Positions 5,900 through 12,481 of a stretch of DNA of 18,251 bases are shown here, one piece after another. Position numbers and translations under genes: made by a program. The notes below the pieces were generated by a model that saw only the letters and a list, made by a program, of their open reading frames with translations, did not search any database and was not told the origin of the DNA. How positions within the stretch are numbered: the stretch's first letter is position 1; every line of letters starts with the position of its first letter. This stretch comes from Prevotella sp. (GTDB lineage: Bacteria; Bacteroidota; Bacteroidia; Bacteroidales; Bacteroidaceae), in NCBI GenBank assembly GCA_016283605.1, contig JAEENF010000061.1, positions 1 to 18,251 of the forward strand. The letters are read 5' to 3'.

Positions 5900-8230
5900 A
5901 TGAAAAGAATGAAACTACTGCTAACAGCATTTTTGACCTTTTTCCCCATGTTGATGGAGGCAGGCGACTTTACAGTCGGCGACAAGACCTTCCTGTTGAA
6001 TGGTGAGCCGTTTATCATCAAGGCAGCGGAGGTGCATTATCCCCGTATCCCACAGCCCTATTGGGAACAGCGCATCAAGTCGTGTAAGGCCTTGGGTATG
6101 AACACGCTCTGCATCTACGTATTCTGGAATCTCCATGAACAGCGTGAGGGACAGTTTGACTTCACGGGTCAGAACGATGTGGCAGAATTCTGTCGTCTGG
6201 CACAGAAAAATGGCATGTATGTCATTGTCCGTCCAGGCCCATACGTCTGTGCGGAGTGGGAGATGGGTGGTCTGCCTTGGTGGCTGTTGAAGAAAAAGGA
6301 TATCCGTCTGCGGGAGCAAGATCCGTATTTCATGGAACGTGTCAGAATCTTCGAACAGAAGGTGGGTGAACAACTGGCTCCCCTCACCATCCAGAATGGA
6401 GGCCCGATTATTATGGTACAGGTGGAGAATGAATACGGTTCCTATGGTGAGGATAAGGCCTATATCTCTGCTATCCGTGATTGTCTGCGTGGTATCTATG
6501 GGGACCAATTGACCCTCTTCCAGTGCGACTGGTCATCGAATTTCGAGAAAAACGGTCTCGACGATCTCGTATGGACCATGAATTTCGGTACGGGAGCCAA
6601 TATCGACGAGCAGTTTGCGCGTTTGAAGACATTGCGTCCCCATGCACCGCTGATGTGCTCAGAGTTCTGGAGTGGCTGGTTTGACAAGTGGGGTGCCCGT
6701 CATGAGACTCGTCCTGCCGAGGAGATGGTCGCTGGCATCGATGAGATGCTCTCGAAAGGCATCTCGTTCTCTCTTTATATGACGCATGGCGGCACGAGTT
6801 TCGGTCATTGGGCGGGTGCCAATAGTCCTGGTTTTGCCCCGGATGTCACCAGTTATGACTACGATGCACCCATCAATGAATACGGACATGCCACAGAGAA
6901 ATACTACAAGTTGCGCAGTGTACTTCAGAAGTACAGTTCGACACCCTTGCCGCAGGAACCCAAGGCTGCTGCAGCACTCATCAGCATTCCCAAATTTGAA
7001 TTGAAGGAGTATGCCCCTCTGATTCTGGGTGCCGACAGTGTTGTGATGGATTCTCCCCTGCTCACGATGGAAGAGATGGATATGGGGTGGGGGACGATGG
7101 TCTATGTCACCAGTCTGCCTGAGGTGGAAACCCCGAGTGTGCTCACGCTCGACGAGGGGCATGACTATGCACAGGTGTATATTGATGACAAGTTGGTTGG
7201 CAGTATCGACCGTGTGCAGCATGAGAAGAGCCTTCAGCTACCACCGGTGCATAAGGGTCAGGAACTGAAAATCGTCGTTGAGGCGATGGGACGTATCAAC
7301 TTTGGACGAGCCATCAAGGACTATAAGGGAATAACCGAGCGGGTGACGCTTTCTGCAGAGGTCGACGGCAACGAGGTGACATGGAATCTGAAACGCTGGA
7401 CGATGCTCTCCATTCCCGATGACTATCAGGCGGCTGCACGTGCCATGACCTCAGCCCAGAGTCCCGGTGAGGGAGCCCCAGCGTTGAGTGGTCCTGGTTA
7501 CTATCGTGGCTATTTCAAGCTCAGGAAATGTGGTGATACCTTCTTGGTGATGGAATCCTTCGGGAAAGGACAGGTCTATGTGAATGGTTATCCCATAGGC
7601 CGTTTCTGGAATATCGGGCCTCAACAGACACTTTATGTGCCAGGCTGCTGGCTTAAGAAGGGTAAGAACGAAGTGGTCGTGCTGGACGTGATAGGTCCTT
7701 CCTCTTCGTCGCTAGAGCTTTTTGCGATGGACCACCCTGTACTCGACAAGCTGAATGTCAAGGCCTCTGTGGCACATAACAACCCTCAAGACCAACCTTA
7801 TCTTACTTCGCTGACGCCTGTATCGTCAGGCTCTTTCCAGTCAGGCAATGGTTGGCAGATGGTGAAGTTTGAAAAGCCTGTCACAGGACGATATGTGACC
7901 CTGCAGGCGCTCTCTACACACGACGGTAAGGGTGAGGTCTGCATCGCAGAGGTGTATGCCCGAGGTGTTGACGGGCAACGACTCTCTCGTGAGCCTTGGA
8001 CGGTGAAATATGCTGACAGCGAGGAACTGCAGCGAGGTAATTATGGTGCAGAGAAGACCTTTGATCTGCAGGAGTCCACCTATTGGCGAACAGCCCGTAA
8101 GAGTGAGCTGCCGCATGTGATGGTCATCGACCTTGGTGATGTTCAGCAGCTCTCAGGTTTCGACTACCTGCCTCGTGCAGAACAAGGTGCACCAGGCAGC
8201 ATCAAAGACTATAAAATCTTCGTCTGGTAA
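5900..8230 (+). CDS. Exported GH35 beta-galactosidase
   Basis: Retaining exo-beta-galactosidase, probably periplasmic or surface-exposed, releasing terminal galactose from plant or host glycans. It has 776 residues. A signal peptide lies at about 1-21 (MKRMKLLLTAFLTFFPMLMEA) without a lipobox. The GH35 barrel spans about 25-345, with RPGPYVCAEWEMGGLPWWL (111-129). The acid/base is Glu178 in QVENEYGSYG and the nucleophile Glu255 in CSEFWSGWFD. Two beta-sandwich domains follow, at about 380-490 and 530-600; the second carries QVYVNGYPIGRFWNIGPQ. Residues about 635-776 resemble a discoidin (F5/8 type C) domain (YWRTAR...VMVIDLG...GFDYLPR) but stop at KDYKIFVW, earlier than a full domain. A second ATG three codons in (5909) is possible. 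The gene is transcribed divergently from the GH67 gene and ends at a bidirectional terminator. The linkage specificity cannot be read from sequence. Confidence 0.94.
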   Translation: MKRMKLLLTAFLTFFPMLMEAGDFTVGDKTFLLNGEPFIIKAAEVHYPRIPQPYWEQRIKSCKALGMNTLCIYVFWNLHEQREGQFDFTGQNDVAEFCRLAQKNGMYVIVRPGPYVCAEWEMGGLPWWLLKKKDIRLREQDPYFMERVRIFEQKVGEQLAPLTIQNGGPIIMVQVENEYGSYGEDKAYISAIRDCLRGIYGDQLTLFQCDWSSNFEKNGLDDLVWTMNFGTGANIDEQFARLKTLRPHAPLMCSEFWSGWFDKWGARHETRPAEEMVAGIDEMLSKGISFSLYMTHGGTSFGHWAGANSPGFAPDVTSYDYDAPINEYGHATEKYYKLRSVLQKYSSTPLPQEPKAAAALISIPKFELKEYAPLILGADSVVMDSPLLTMEEMDMGWGTMVYVTSLPEVETPSVLTLDEGHDYAQVYIDDKLVGSIDRVQHEKSLQLPPVHKGQELKIVVEAMGRINFGRAIKDYKGITERVTLSAEVDGNEVTWNLKRWTMLSIPDDYQAAARAMTSAQSPGEGAPALSGPGYYRGYFKLRKCGDTFLVMESFGKGQVYVNGYPIGRFWNIGPQQTLYVPGCWLKKGKNEVVVLDVIGPSSSSLELFAMDHPVLDKLNVKASVAHNNPQDQPYLTSLTPVSSGSFQSGNGWQMVKFEKPVTGRYVTLQALSTHDGKGEVCIAEVYARGVDGQRLSREPWTVKYADSEELQRGNYGAEKTFDLQESTYWRTARKSELPHVMVIDLGDVQQLSGFDYLPRAEQGAPGSIKDYKIFVW

Positions 8231-8231
8231 C

Positions 8232-8276
8232 AAAAAAAACGGCAGAAGTTTCGAAGACTCTGCCGATTTTTCTTTT
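8232..8276. terminator. Bidirectional intrinsic terminator between GH35 gene and nagB
   Basis: The stem CGGCAGA (8240-8246) pairs with TCTGCCG (8259-8265), and inner bases can extend the pairing. A run of eight A (8232-8239) precedes it and TTTTTCTTTTT (8266-8276) follows. Each strand therefore has a U-tract after the hairpin, which suits the two convergent genes on either side. Confidence 0.85.
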
Positions 8277-8288
8277 TGGTATTTTTGT

Positions 8289-9083
8289 TTACAAGAGCTG
8301 ATCTTGTTCGATATCCTTGAAATACTTGTAAGTGCTCACCTTCAGCTCGTCTGCAGCATCCTCGTCGCTGACGATGATACCGTGCTCGTGCATCTGGAGG
8401 GCAGAGATGGTCCACATGTGACAGACTGCACCCTCGACAGCTGCCTGAAGAGCGCGAGCCTTACCATGACCATTCACCAGAATCATTACCTCGCGAGCTG
8501 CCATTACAGTGCCTACACCTACTGTGAGTGCGTGAGCAGGAACATTCTCTGGATTGCCACCGAAGAAACGGCTGTTGGCAATGCGGGTGTCTGTGGTGAG
8601 GGTCTTCATACGTGTCTTTGAACTCAGTGAAGAGCCCGGCTCGTTGAAGGCGATATGACCATCAGGACCAATACCGCCAATGAACAGGTCGATACCACCG
8701 GCCTCAGCAATCATCTCCTCGTAATGCTTGCACTCAGCTACGAGGTCAGGGGCATTACCATTGAGGATGTGGATGTTTTCCGCCGGACAGTCGATGTGGT
8801 CGAAGAGGTTACGGGCCATGAAGGCATGATAGCTCTCAGGATGGGTCTCTGGCAGACCGACATACTCGTCCATATTGAAGGTGATGACATTCTTGAAAGA
8901 CACTTTTCCAGTGCGGTTAGCCTCTACCAGGGCATTATACATACCTACAGGAGAAGAACCCGTAGGAAGTCCCAGTACGAACTTGTGGTCGGGTGTGGGG
9001 TTGAACTCATTGATGCGTTTAATCACGTGATCGGCTGCCCACTTTGACAGCTTCTGATAATCTGACTGAATTATTACTCTCAT
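8289..9083 (-). CDS. nagB: Glucosamine-6-phosphate deaminase NagB
   Basis: Cytoplasmic enzyme converting glucosamine-6-phosphate to fructose-6-phosphate and ammonia, linking amino-sugar use to glycolysis. It has 264 residues, close to the E. coli protein, and aligns with it without gaps through the core. Catalytic Asp72 (FNMDEYVG), Asp141 and His143 (GPDGHIAFNEP) and Glu148 are present. The residues that form the GlcNAc-6-phosphate allosteric site in E. coli (Ser151, Arg158, Lys160, Tyr254) are also kept, so allosteric activation is plausible. An upstream in-frame ATG at 9128 would add 15 residues but lies before the -7 box (9118-9125). The ATG at 9083 (MRVIIQSDYQ) matches the family N-terminus. 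No nagA or transporter lies beside it; it is a single-gene unit divergent from hflX. Confidence 0.96.
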   Translation of the reverse strand: MRVIIQSDYQKLSKWAADHVIKRINEFNPTPDHKFVLGLPTGSSPVGMYNALVEANRTGKVSFKNVITFNMDEYVGLPETHPESYHAFMARNLFDHIDCPAENIHILNGNAPDLVAECKHYEEMIAEAGGIDLFIGGIGPDGHIAFNEPGSSLSSKTRMKTLTTDTRIANSRFFGGNPENVPAHALTVGVGTVMAAREVMILVNGHGKARALQAAVEGAVCHMWTISALQMHEHGIIVSDEDAADELKVSTYKYFKDIEQDQLL

Positions 9084-9117
9084 AATGATTTGTTTTTGGT
9101 TCGTTAAAACTATGCTG

Positions 9118-9125
9118 CAAAAGTA
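9118..9125 (-). promoter_or_regulatory. -7 box (TACTTTTG) for nagB
   Basis: The minus strand reads TACTTTTG, matching TAnnTTTG, with a leader of about 30 nt before the ATG at 9083. Its position decides against the longer start at 9128. Confidence 0.6.
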
Positions 9126-9180
9126 CAAAAAAATCTGTTTTCTCCATCATTTTTGCCAAATTTTTTAAGAAAAAAATATT

Positions 9181-9208
9181 AATCTGTGTTAATCCGTGAA
9201 ATCTGTGG
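9181..9208. repeat. 9/10-bp array (AATCTGTG x3) upstream of hflX
   Basis: Units are AATCTGTGTT, AATCCGTGA and AATCTGTGG. The array ends exactly 11 nt before the hflX -7 box. It is a sequence relative of the array at 5826-5852. Confidence 0.7.
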
Positions 9209-9219
9209 CGGAAAATGAG

Positions 9220-9227
9220 TATCTTTG
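9220..9227 (+). promoter_or_regulatory. -7 box (TATCTTTG) for hflX
   Basis: TATCTTTG matches TAnnTTTG. Eight bases separate it from the ATG at 9236, so the leader is only a few nucleotides. It lies inside the coding frame that would begin at the ATG at 9215, making that start very unlikely. Confidence 0.65.
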
Positions 9228-9235
9228 CAGTCTAT

Positions 9236-10582
9236 ATGAAGGAATTTGTAATCTCTGAAGCAAAGGCTGAAACTGCTGTGTTGGTGGGACTCATTACCAA
9301 GGAGCAGGATGAGGCTAAAACTAAAGAATATCTCGACGAACTCGAGTTCCTGGCTGATACAGCTGGAGCAGTGACGGTGAAACGGTTTACTCAAAAGGTG
9401 GGCGGACCGAGTCAAACGACTTATGTGGGTAGTGGCAAGCTGCAGGAAATCAGACAATACATCAAACAATGCCAGGACGCTTACGATGATTGGGTAGATG
9501 CCCAGGATGCCTCGCTGTGGGCTCAGGGCCTGCTCGATGAGTCGAAGGCACCGCAACCTGTGGGAATGGTGATTTTCGACGATGAGCTCTCTGCCAAGCA
9601 GATGCGTAATATCGAGAAGGAACTGCAGGTGAAGATCCTTGATCGCACCTCTCTTATATTAGATATTTTCGCCATGCGTGCCCAGACTGCTGAGGCGAAG
9701 GCTCAGGTAGAACTGGCCCAGCATCGCTATATGTTGCCCAGACTGCAGCGACTTTGGACGCACTTGGAACGTCAGGGAGGTGGTTCTGGTTCTGGTGGCG
9801 GAAAGGGTTCTGTAGGACTCCGTGGACCAGGTGAAACCCAGTTGGAGATGGACCGTCGTATCATCCTCCAGCGTATCACCTTATTGAAACAGCGTCTGGC
9901 TGAGATTGACAAGCAGAAGACCACGCAAAGGAAGAATCGTGGCCGTTTGATCCGTGTGGCACTCGTGGGGTATACCAATGTGGGTAAATCCACCATGATG
10001 AACCTCTTGGCCAAAAGCGAGGTGTTTGCTGAAAACAAGCTCTTTGCCACCCTCGATACCACAGTGCGTAAGATGACCATCGATAACCTGCCTTTCCTTC
10101 TGGCAGATACTGTCGGGTTTATCCGGAAGTTGCCCTCTGACTTAGTGGAGAGTTTCAAGAGCACCCTCGATGAGGTTCGTGAGGCTGATCTGCTGGTGCA
10201 TGTGGTGGATATCTCGCATCCAGACTTCGAAGAGCAGATCCGGGTGGTGGAAAATACCCTGAAGGAACTAGGATGTGCTGAGACGCCTGCGATGATCGTC
10301 TTCAACAAGATTGATGCTTATACCTGGGTGCCGAAGGAGGAAGACGACCTGACGCCAGAGACGAAAGAGAACATCACGCTCGATGACCTGAAGAAGACCT
10401 GGATGGGAAGAATGGTCAATGGTCAATGGTCAATGTTCAATGGCTATCTGGAGTGTCTGTTTATAAGTGCCAAACAAAAAGAAAATATCGACGAGCTTCG
10501 CGACGTACTTTACAAGCGTGTACGCGAGTTGCACGTCCAGAAATATCCATATAACGATTTTTTATATCAAGATTATGAGTAA
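9236..10582 (+). CDS. hflX: Ribosome-associated GTPase HflX
   Basis: Cytoplasmic GTPase that binds the large ribosomal subunit and splits stalled or stress-arrested 70S ribosomes. It has 448 residues from the ATG at 9236; an upstream ATG at 9215 lies before the promoter -7 box. The N-terminal HflX domain spans about 10-180, with GPSQTTYVGSGKLQEI (57-72) and the conserved FAMRAQTAEAKAQVELAQ (145-162). A Gly/Ser-rich linker GGGSGSGGGKGSVGLRGPGE leads into GETQLEMDRR. The GTPase domain has G1 GYTNVGKST (245-253), G3 DTVG (291-294), G4 NKID (357-360) and G5 SAK (411-413). Between G4 and G5 a 7-bp tandem repeat encodes MVNGQWSMFNG (393-403), a local insertion on the surface side of the domain. Its last 8 bases overlap the next gene, suggesting translational coupling. 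Confidence 0.96.
   Translation: MKEFVISEAKAETAVLVGLITKEQDEAKTKEYLDELEFLADTAGAVTVKRFTQKVGGPSQTTYVGSGKLQEIRQYIKQCQDAYDDWVDAQDASLWAQGLLDESKAPQPVGMVIFDDELSAKQMRNIEKELQVKILDRTSLILDIFAMRAQTAEAKAQVELAQHRYMLPRLQRLWTHLERQGGGSGSGGGKGSVGLRGPGETQLEMDRRIILQRITLLKQRLAEIDKQKTTQRKNRGRLIRVALVGYTNVGKSTMMNLLAKSEVFAENKLFATLDTTVRKMTIDNLPFLLADTVGFIRKLPSDLVESFKSTLDEVREADLLVHVVDISHPDFEEQIRVVENTLKELGCAETPAMIVFNKIDAYTWVPKEEDDLTPETKENITLDDLKKTWMGRMVNGQWSMFNGYLECLFISAKQKENIDELRDVLYKRVRELHVQKYPYNDFLYQDYE
10411..10445. repeat. 7-bp tandem array (AATGGTC x3, then variants) inside hflX
   Basis: Five 7-bp steps: AATGGTC three times, then AATGTTC and AATGGCT. The array is in frame with hflX and encodes MVNGQWSMFNG just before the G5 strand. 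Three units equal seven codons, so a gain or loss of three units preserves the frame while smaller changes shift it. Confidence 0.9.
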
Positions 10583-12428
10583 TTACAGACAACTGACACA
10601 AACCGAAATTGAGATTTTGGAGAACAATGTCTGCTGGGCAGAGGACTGGCAGCGCGTGATGGTGGCCGAGGGCTTTAAACCTTACAATTTCCACCGTGTA
10701 ATATTTTATGGCGATATCCGCCTGGGTGAGTTCAATAAACGGGTGGAAGTCGCAAAGGGATTCTTCAAACATTCCGGCATCAACGACACAACCCTGCGTA
10801 ATGTCTCTGTGGGTAATGACTGCCTGATTGAGAAGGTCGGTAATTATATCAATAATTATACCATCGGCAATGACTGTTATATTTCTAATATATGTACCCT
10901 TGAGACCACTGACGATGCCACGTACGGTGAGGGCTCGACGATTTCAGTCCTGAACGAGATGGGTGATGGCAACGTGACCATCTTCCGCGAGTTGAACAGT
11001 CAGATTGCGGCCTTTATGGTGAAGCACGATCGCGACAAGCAGTTGAAGAAAGCCCTCCAGCAGATGATTGAGGACGAGTTGCGTGTGAATCGTCCGGATC
11101 GCGGCTACATCGGCAATAATGTGAAGATTATCAATGCGAAGGATATCACCAATACCATCATCAAGGGTGACTGTGAGATCAGTGGTGCAGCCCGTCTTTC
11201 TGAGTGTACCGTGATGAGTTCGATGGATGCTCCTGTATTCATCGGAACAGGTGTGATCTGTGAGAACTCGATTATCTGCGACGGATGCTCTATCAATAAC
11301 AGTGTGAAGATGCAGGACTGTTTCGTGGGTGAGGCCTGTCAGATCACGAATGGTTTCACGGCAGAGGCCAGTCTCTTCTTTGCCAACTCGTTTATGGCCA
11401 ATGGTGAGGCTTGTGCTGCCTTCTGCGGCCCGTTCTGTGCAAGCCACCACAAAAGCTCACTGCTGATTGGTGGAGAGTTCTCGTTCTATAACGCAGGTTC
11501 TAACACGAACTTCTCGAACCACGCCTATAAGATGGGACCTTTGCATTACGGTACCCTTGAGCGTGGTACGAAGACCGCTTCTGGCTCTTATATCCTGATG
11601 CCGGCTACGATAGGTGCTTTCTCAGTTTGTTTCGGTAAACTGATGCACCATCCTGATACGCGTAACCTGCCTTTCAGCTATTTGATGGCTTATGGTGAGG
11701 ACTGTTATCTGGTGCCAGGACGTAACATCACGACAGTGGGACTCTATCGTGACATCAAGAAGTGGCCGAAGCGTGACAAGCGTTCGAAGCAGTCTCGGAA
11801 GAGTATCATCAACTTCGACTGGCTCTCGCCCTTCACTGTGGGAGAGATTATGGAAGGCATCAAGATCCTGAAGGCCTTAAGGGAGGCGAGCGGTGATAAT
11901 GTGTCGACCTACAACTTCCATGAGTATGTGATCAATGCGTCTTCGCTGAGGAAGGGCTTGAAGTATTATGATATCGCCCTGCGTATCTATATGGGTGCCG
12001 TGCTGAAGCGAGCTCAGAAAGAGGGCTTCTTCGGACGTCCGAAGAGTATTGTGGGCAAGGGCCGCTGGACGGATCTCAGTGGACTGCTTCTGCCGGAGAG
12101 CGAGGAGTTGCGTATGGTCCGTGATATTAAGAACGGCGATATCGATAATATACAGCAGGTACTTGACCGCTTTGTAGAGATCAATGAAAACTATAGCGAT
12201 TACCGTTGGTCGTGGTCATACCAGATGATTCTCGACTACTATGGTCTTGAGGAGATTACCGAGGTCGATGTGGAGCGTATCCATGAGGATTATATCAAGG
12301 CCCGTCGTGCCTGGATTGCAGAGATCCGTAAGGATGCTGAGAAGGAATATCAGATGGGTGATGTGGAACAGGAGGTCTATGAGGACTTCCTCTCGAAGCT
12401 CGATCATGAGATCGATTATGAGAATTGA
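10575..12428 (+). CDS. DUF4954-type beta-helix (hexapeptide) protein, function unknown
   Basis: Function unknown. It has 617 residues, no signal peptide, and is probably cytoplasmic. The N-terminus LTQTEIEILENNVCWAEDWQRV and overall length match the Bacteroidota DUF4954 family as I recognise it. Residues about 70-125 and 175-310 show hexapeptide-like turns (VGNDCLI, IGNDCYI, IGNNVKI, IKGDCEI, CDGCSI, VGEACQI), the pattern of a left-handed parallel beta-helix as in acyl- and nucleotidyltransferases such as GlmU. The helix region is rich in Cys (C200, C211, C229, C235, C238, C249, C255, C280, C284, C288) and followed by His-containing loops (ASHHKSS, NHAYK, LHYG, MHHPD). The last 240 residues look mainly alpha-helical and charged. 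The ATG at 10575 overlaps the hflX stop by 8 bp; in-frame codons upstream to 10467 lie inside hflX and are rejected. A hairpin spans its stop codon. Confidence 0.85.
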   Translation: MSNYRQLTQTEIEILENNVCWAEDWQRVMVAEGFKPYNFHRVIFYGDIRLGEFNKRVEVAKGFFKHSGINDTTLRNVSVGNDCLIEKVGNYINNYTIGNDCYISNICTLETTDDATYGEGSTISVLNEMGDGNVTIFRELNSQIAAFMVKHDRDKQLKKALQQMIEDELRVNRPDRGYIGNNVKIINAKDITNTIIKGDCEISGAARLSECTVMSSMDAPVFIGTGVICENSIICDGCSINNSVKMQDCFVGEACQITNGFTAEASLFFANSFMANGEACAAFCGPFCASHHKSSLLIGGEFSFYNAGSNTNFSNHAYKMGPLHYGTLERGTKTASGSYILMPATIGAFSVCFGKLMHHPDTRNLPFSYLMAYGEDCYLVPGRNITTVGLYRDIKKWPKRDKRSKQSRKSIINFDWLSPFTVGEIMEGIKILKALREASGDNVSTYNFHEYVINASSLRKGLKYYDIALRIYMGAVLKRAQKEGFFGRPKSIVGKGRWTDLSGLLLPESEELRMVRDIKNGDIDNIQQVLDRFVEINENYSDYRWSWSYQMILDYYGLEEITEVDVERIHEDYIKARRAWIAEIRKDAEKEYQMGDVEQEVYEDFLSKLDHEIDYEN

Positions 12429-12443
12429 GTGAACTCAATTCTC
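12420..12443 (+). other. Perfect 10-bp hairpin over the DUF4954-gene stop codon
   Basis: GAGAATTGAG (12420-12429) and CTCAATTCTC (12434-12443) are exact reverse complements with a TGAA loop. The left arm contains the TGA stop at 12426-12428. No U-tract follows, so it is not a standard intrinsic terminator. An mRNA stability or processing element, or a partial transcription barrier, is possible. Confidence 0.75.
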
Positions 12444-12479
12444 GGGAGACAAGGAGACAAGAAAACAAGGAGACAAGAC
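12444..12479. repeat. 8-bp tandem array (AGGAGACA type, x4) before the M16 gene
   Basis: Units are GGGAGACA, AGGAGACA, AGAAAACA and AGGAGACA, then a partial AGACA, ending 2 bases before the ATG at 12482. The purine-rich GGAG cores could act as ribosome-binding sites in an otherwise Shine-Dalgarno-poor genome. The last GGAG (12469-12472) is 9 bases upstream of the ATG. Confidence 0.8.
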
Positions 12480-12481
12480 AT

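Noticed and set aside
5921..6508. 195-codon minus-strand frame inside the GH35 gene
   Set aside because: Antisense to the GH35 catalytic domain with its active-site motifs; no family resemblance in the antisense protein.
3851..8230. Polysaccharide utilisation locus
   Set aside because: GH67 and GH35 are adjacent but divergent, with no SusC/SusD, sensor or transporter in the window.
9084..9128. ATG at 9128 as the nagB start
   Set aside because: It precedes the -7 box at 9118-9125, and the extra residues do not match the family N-terminus.
9215..9235. ATG at 9215 as the hflX start
   Set aside because: The TATCTTTG promoter box at 9220-9227 lies downstream of it, so the codon would not be in the message.
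10467..10574. N-terminal extension of the DUF4954-type gene to 10467
   Set aside because: The extension lies wholly inside hflX; the overlapping ATG at 10575 starts at the conserved N-terminus.
12420..12443. Intrinsic terminator after the DUF4954-type gene
   Set aside because: The hairpin is perfect but followed by a purine-rich array, not a U-tract, so it is kept as a hairpin of unknown role.
2734..12479. Short tandem arrays as CRISPR repeats
   Set aside because: Units are 7-10 bp, directly abutting, with no spacers and no cas genes.
12425..12481. TTG at 12425 as the M16 start
   Set aside because: It would translate the hairpin and the 8-bp repeat ahead of an obvious signal peptide.
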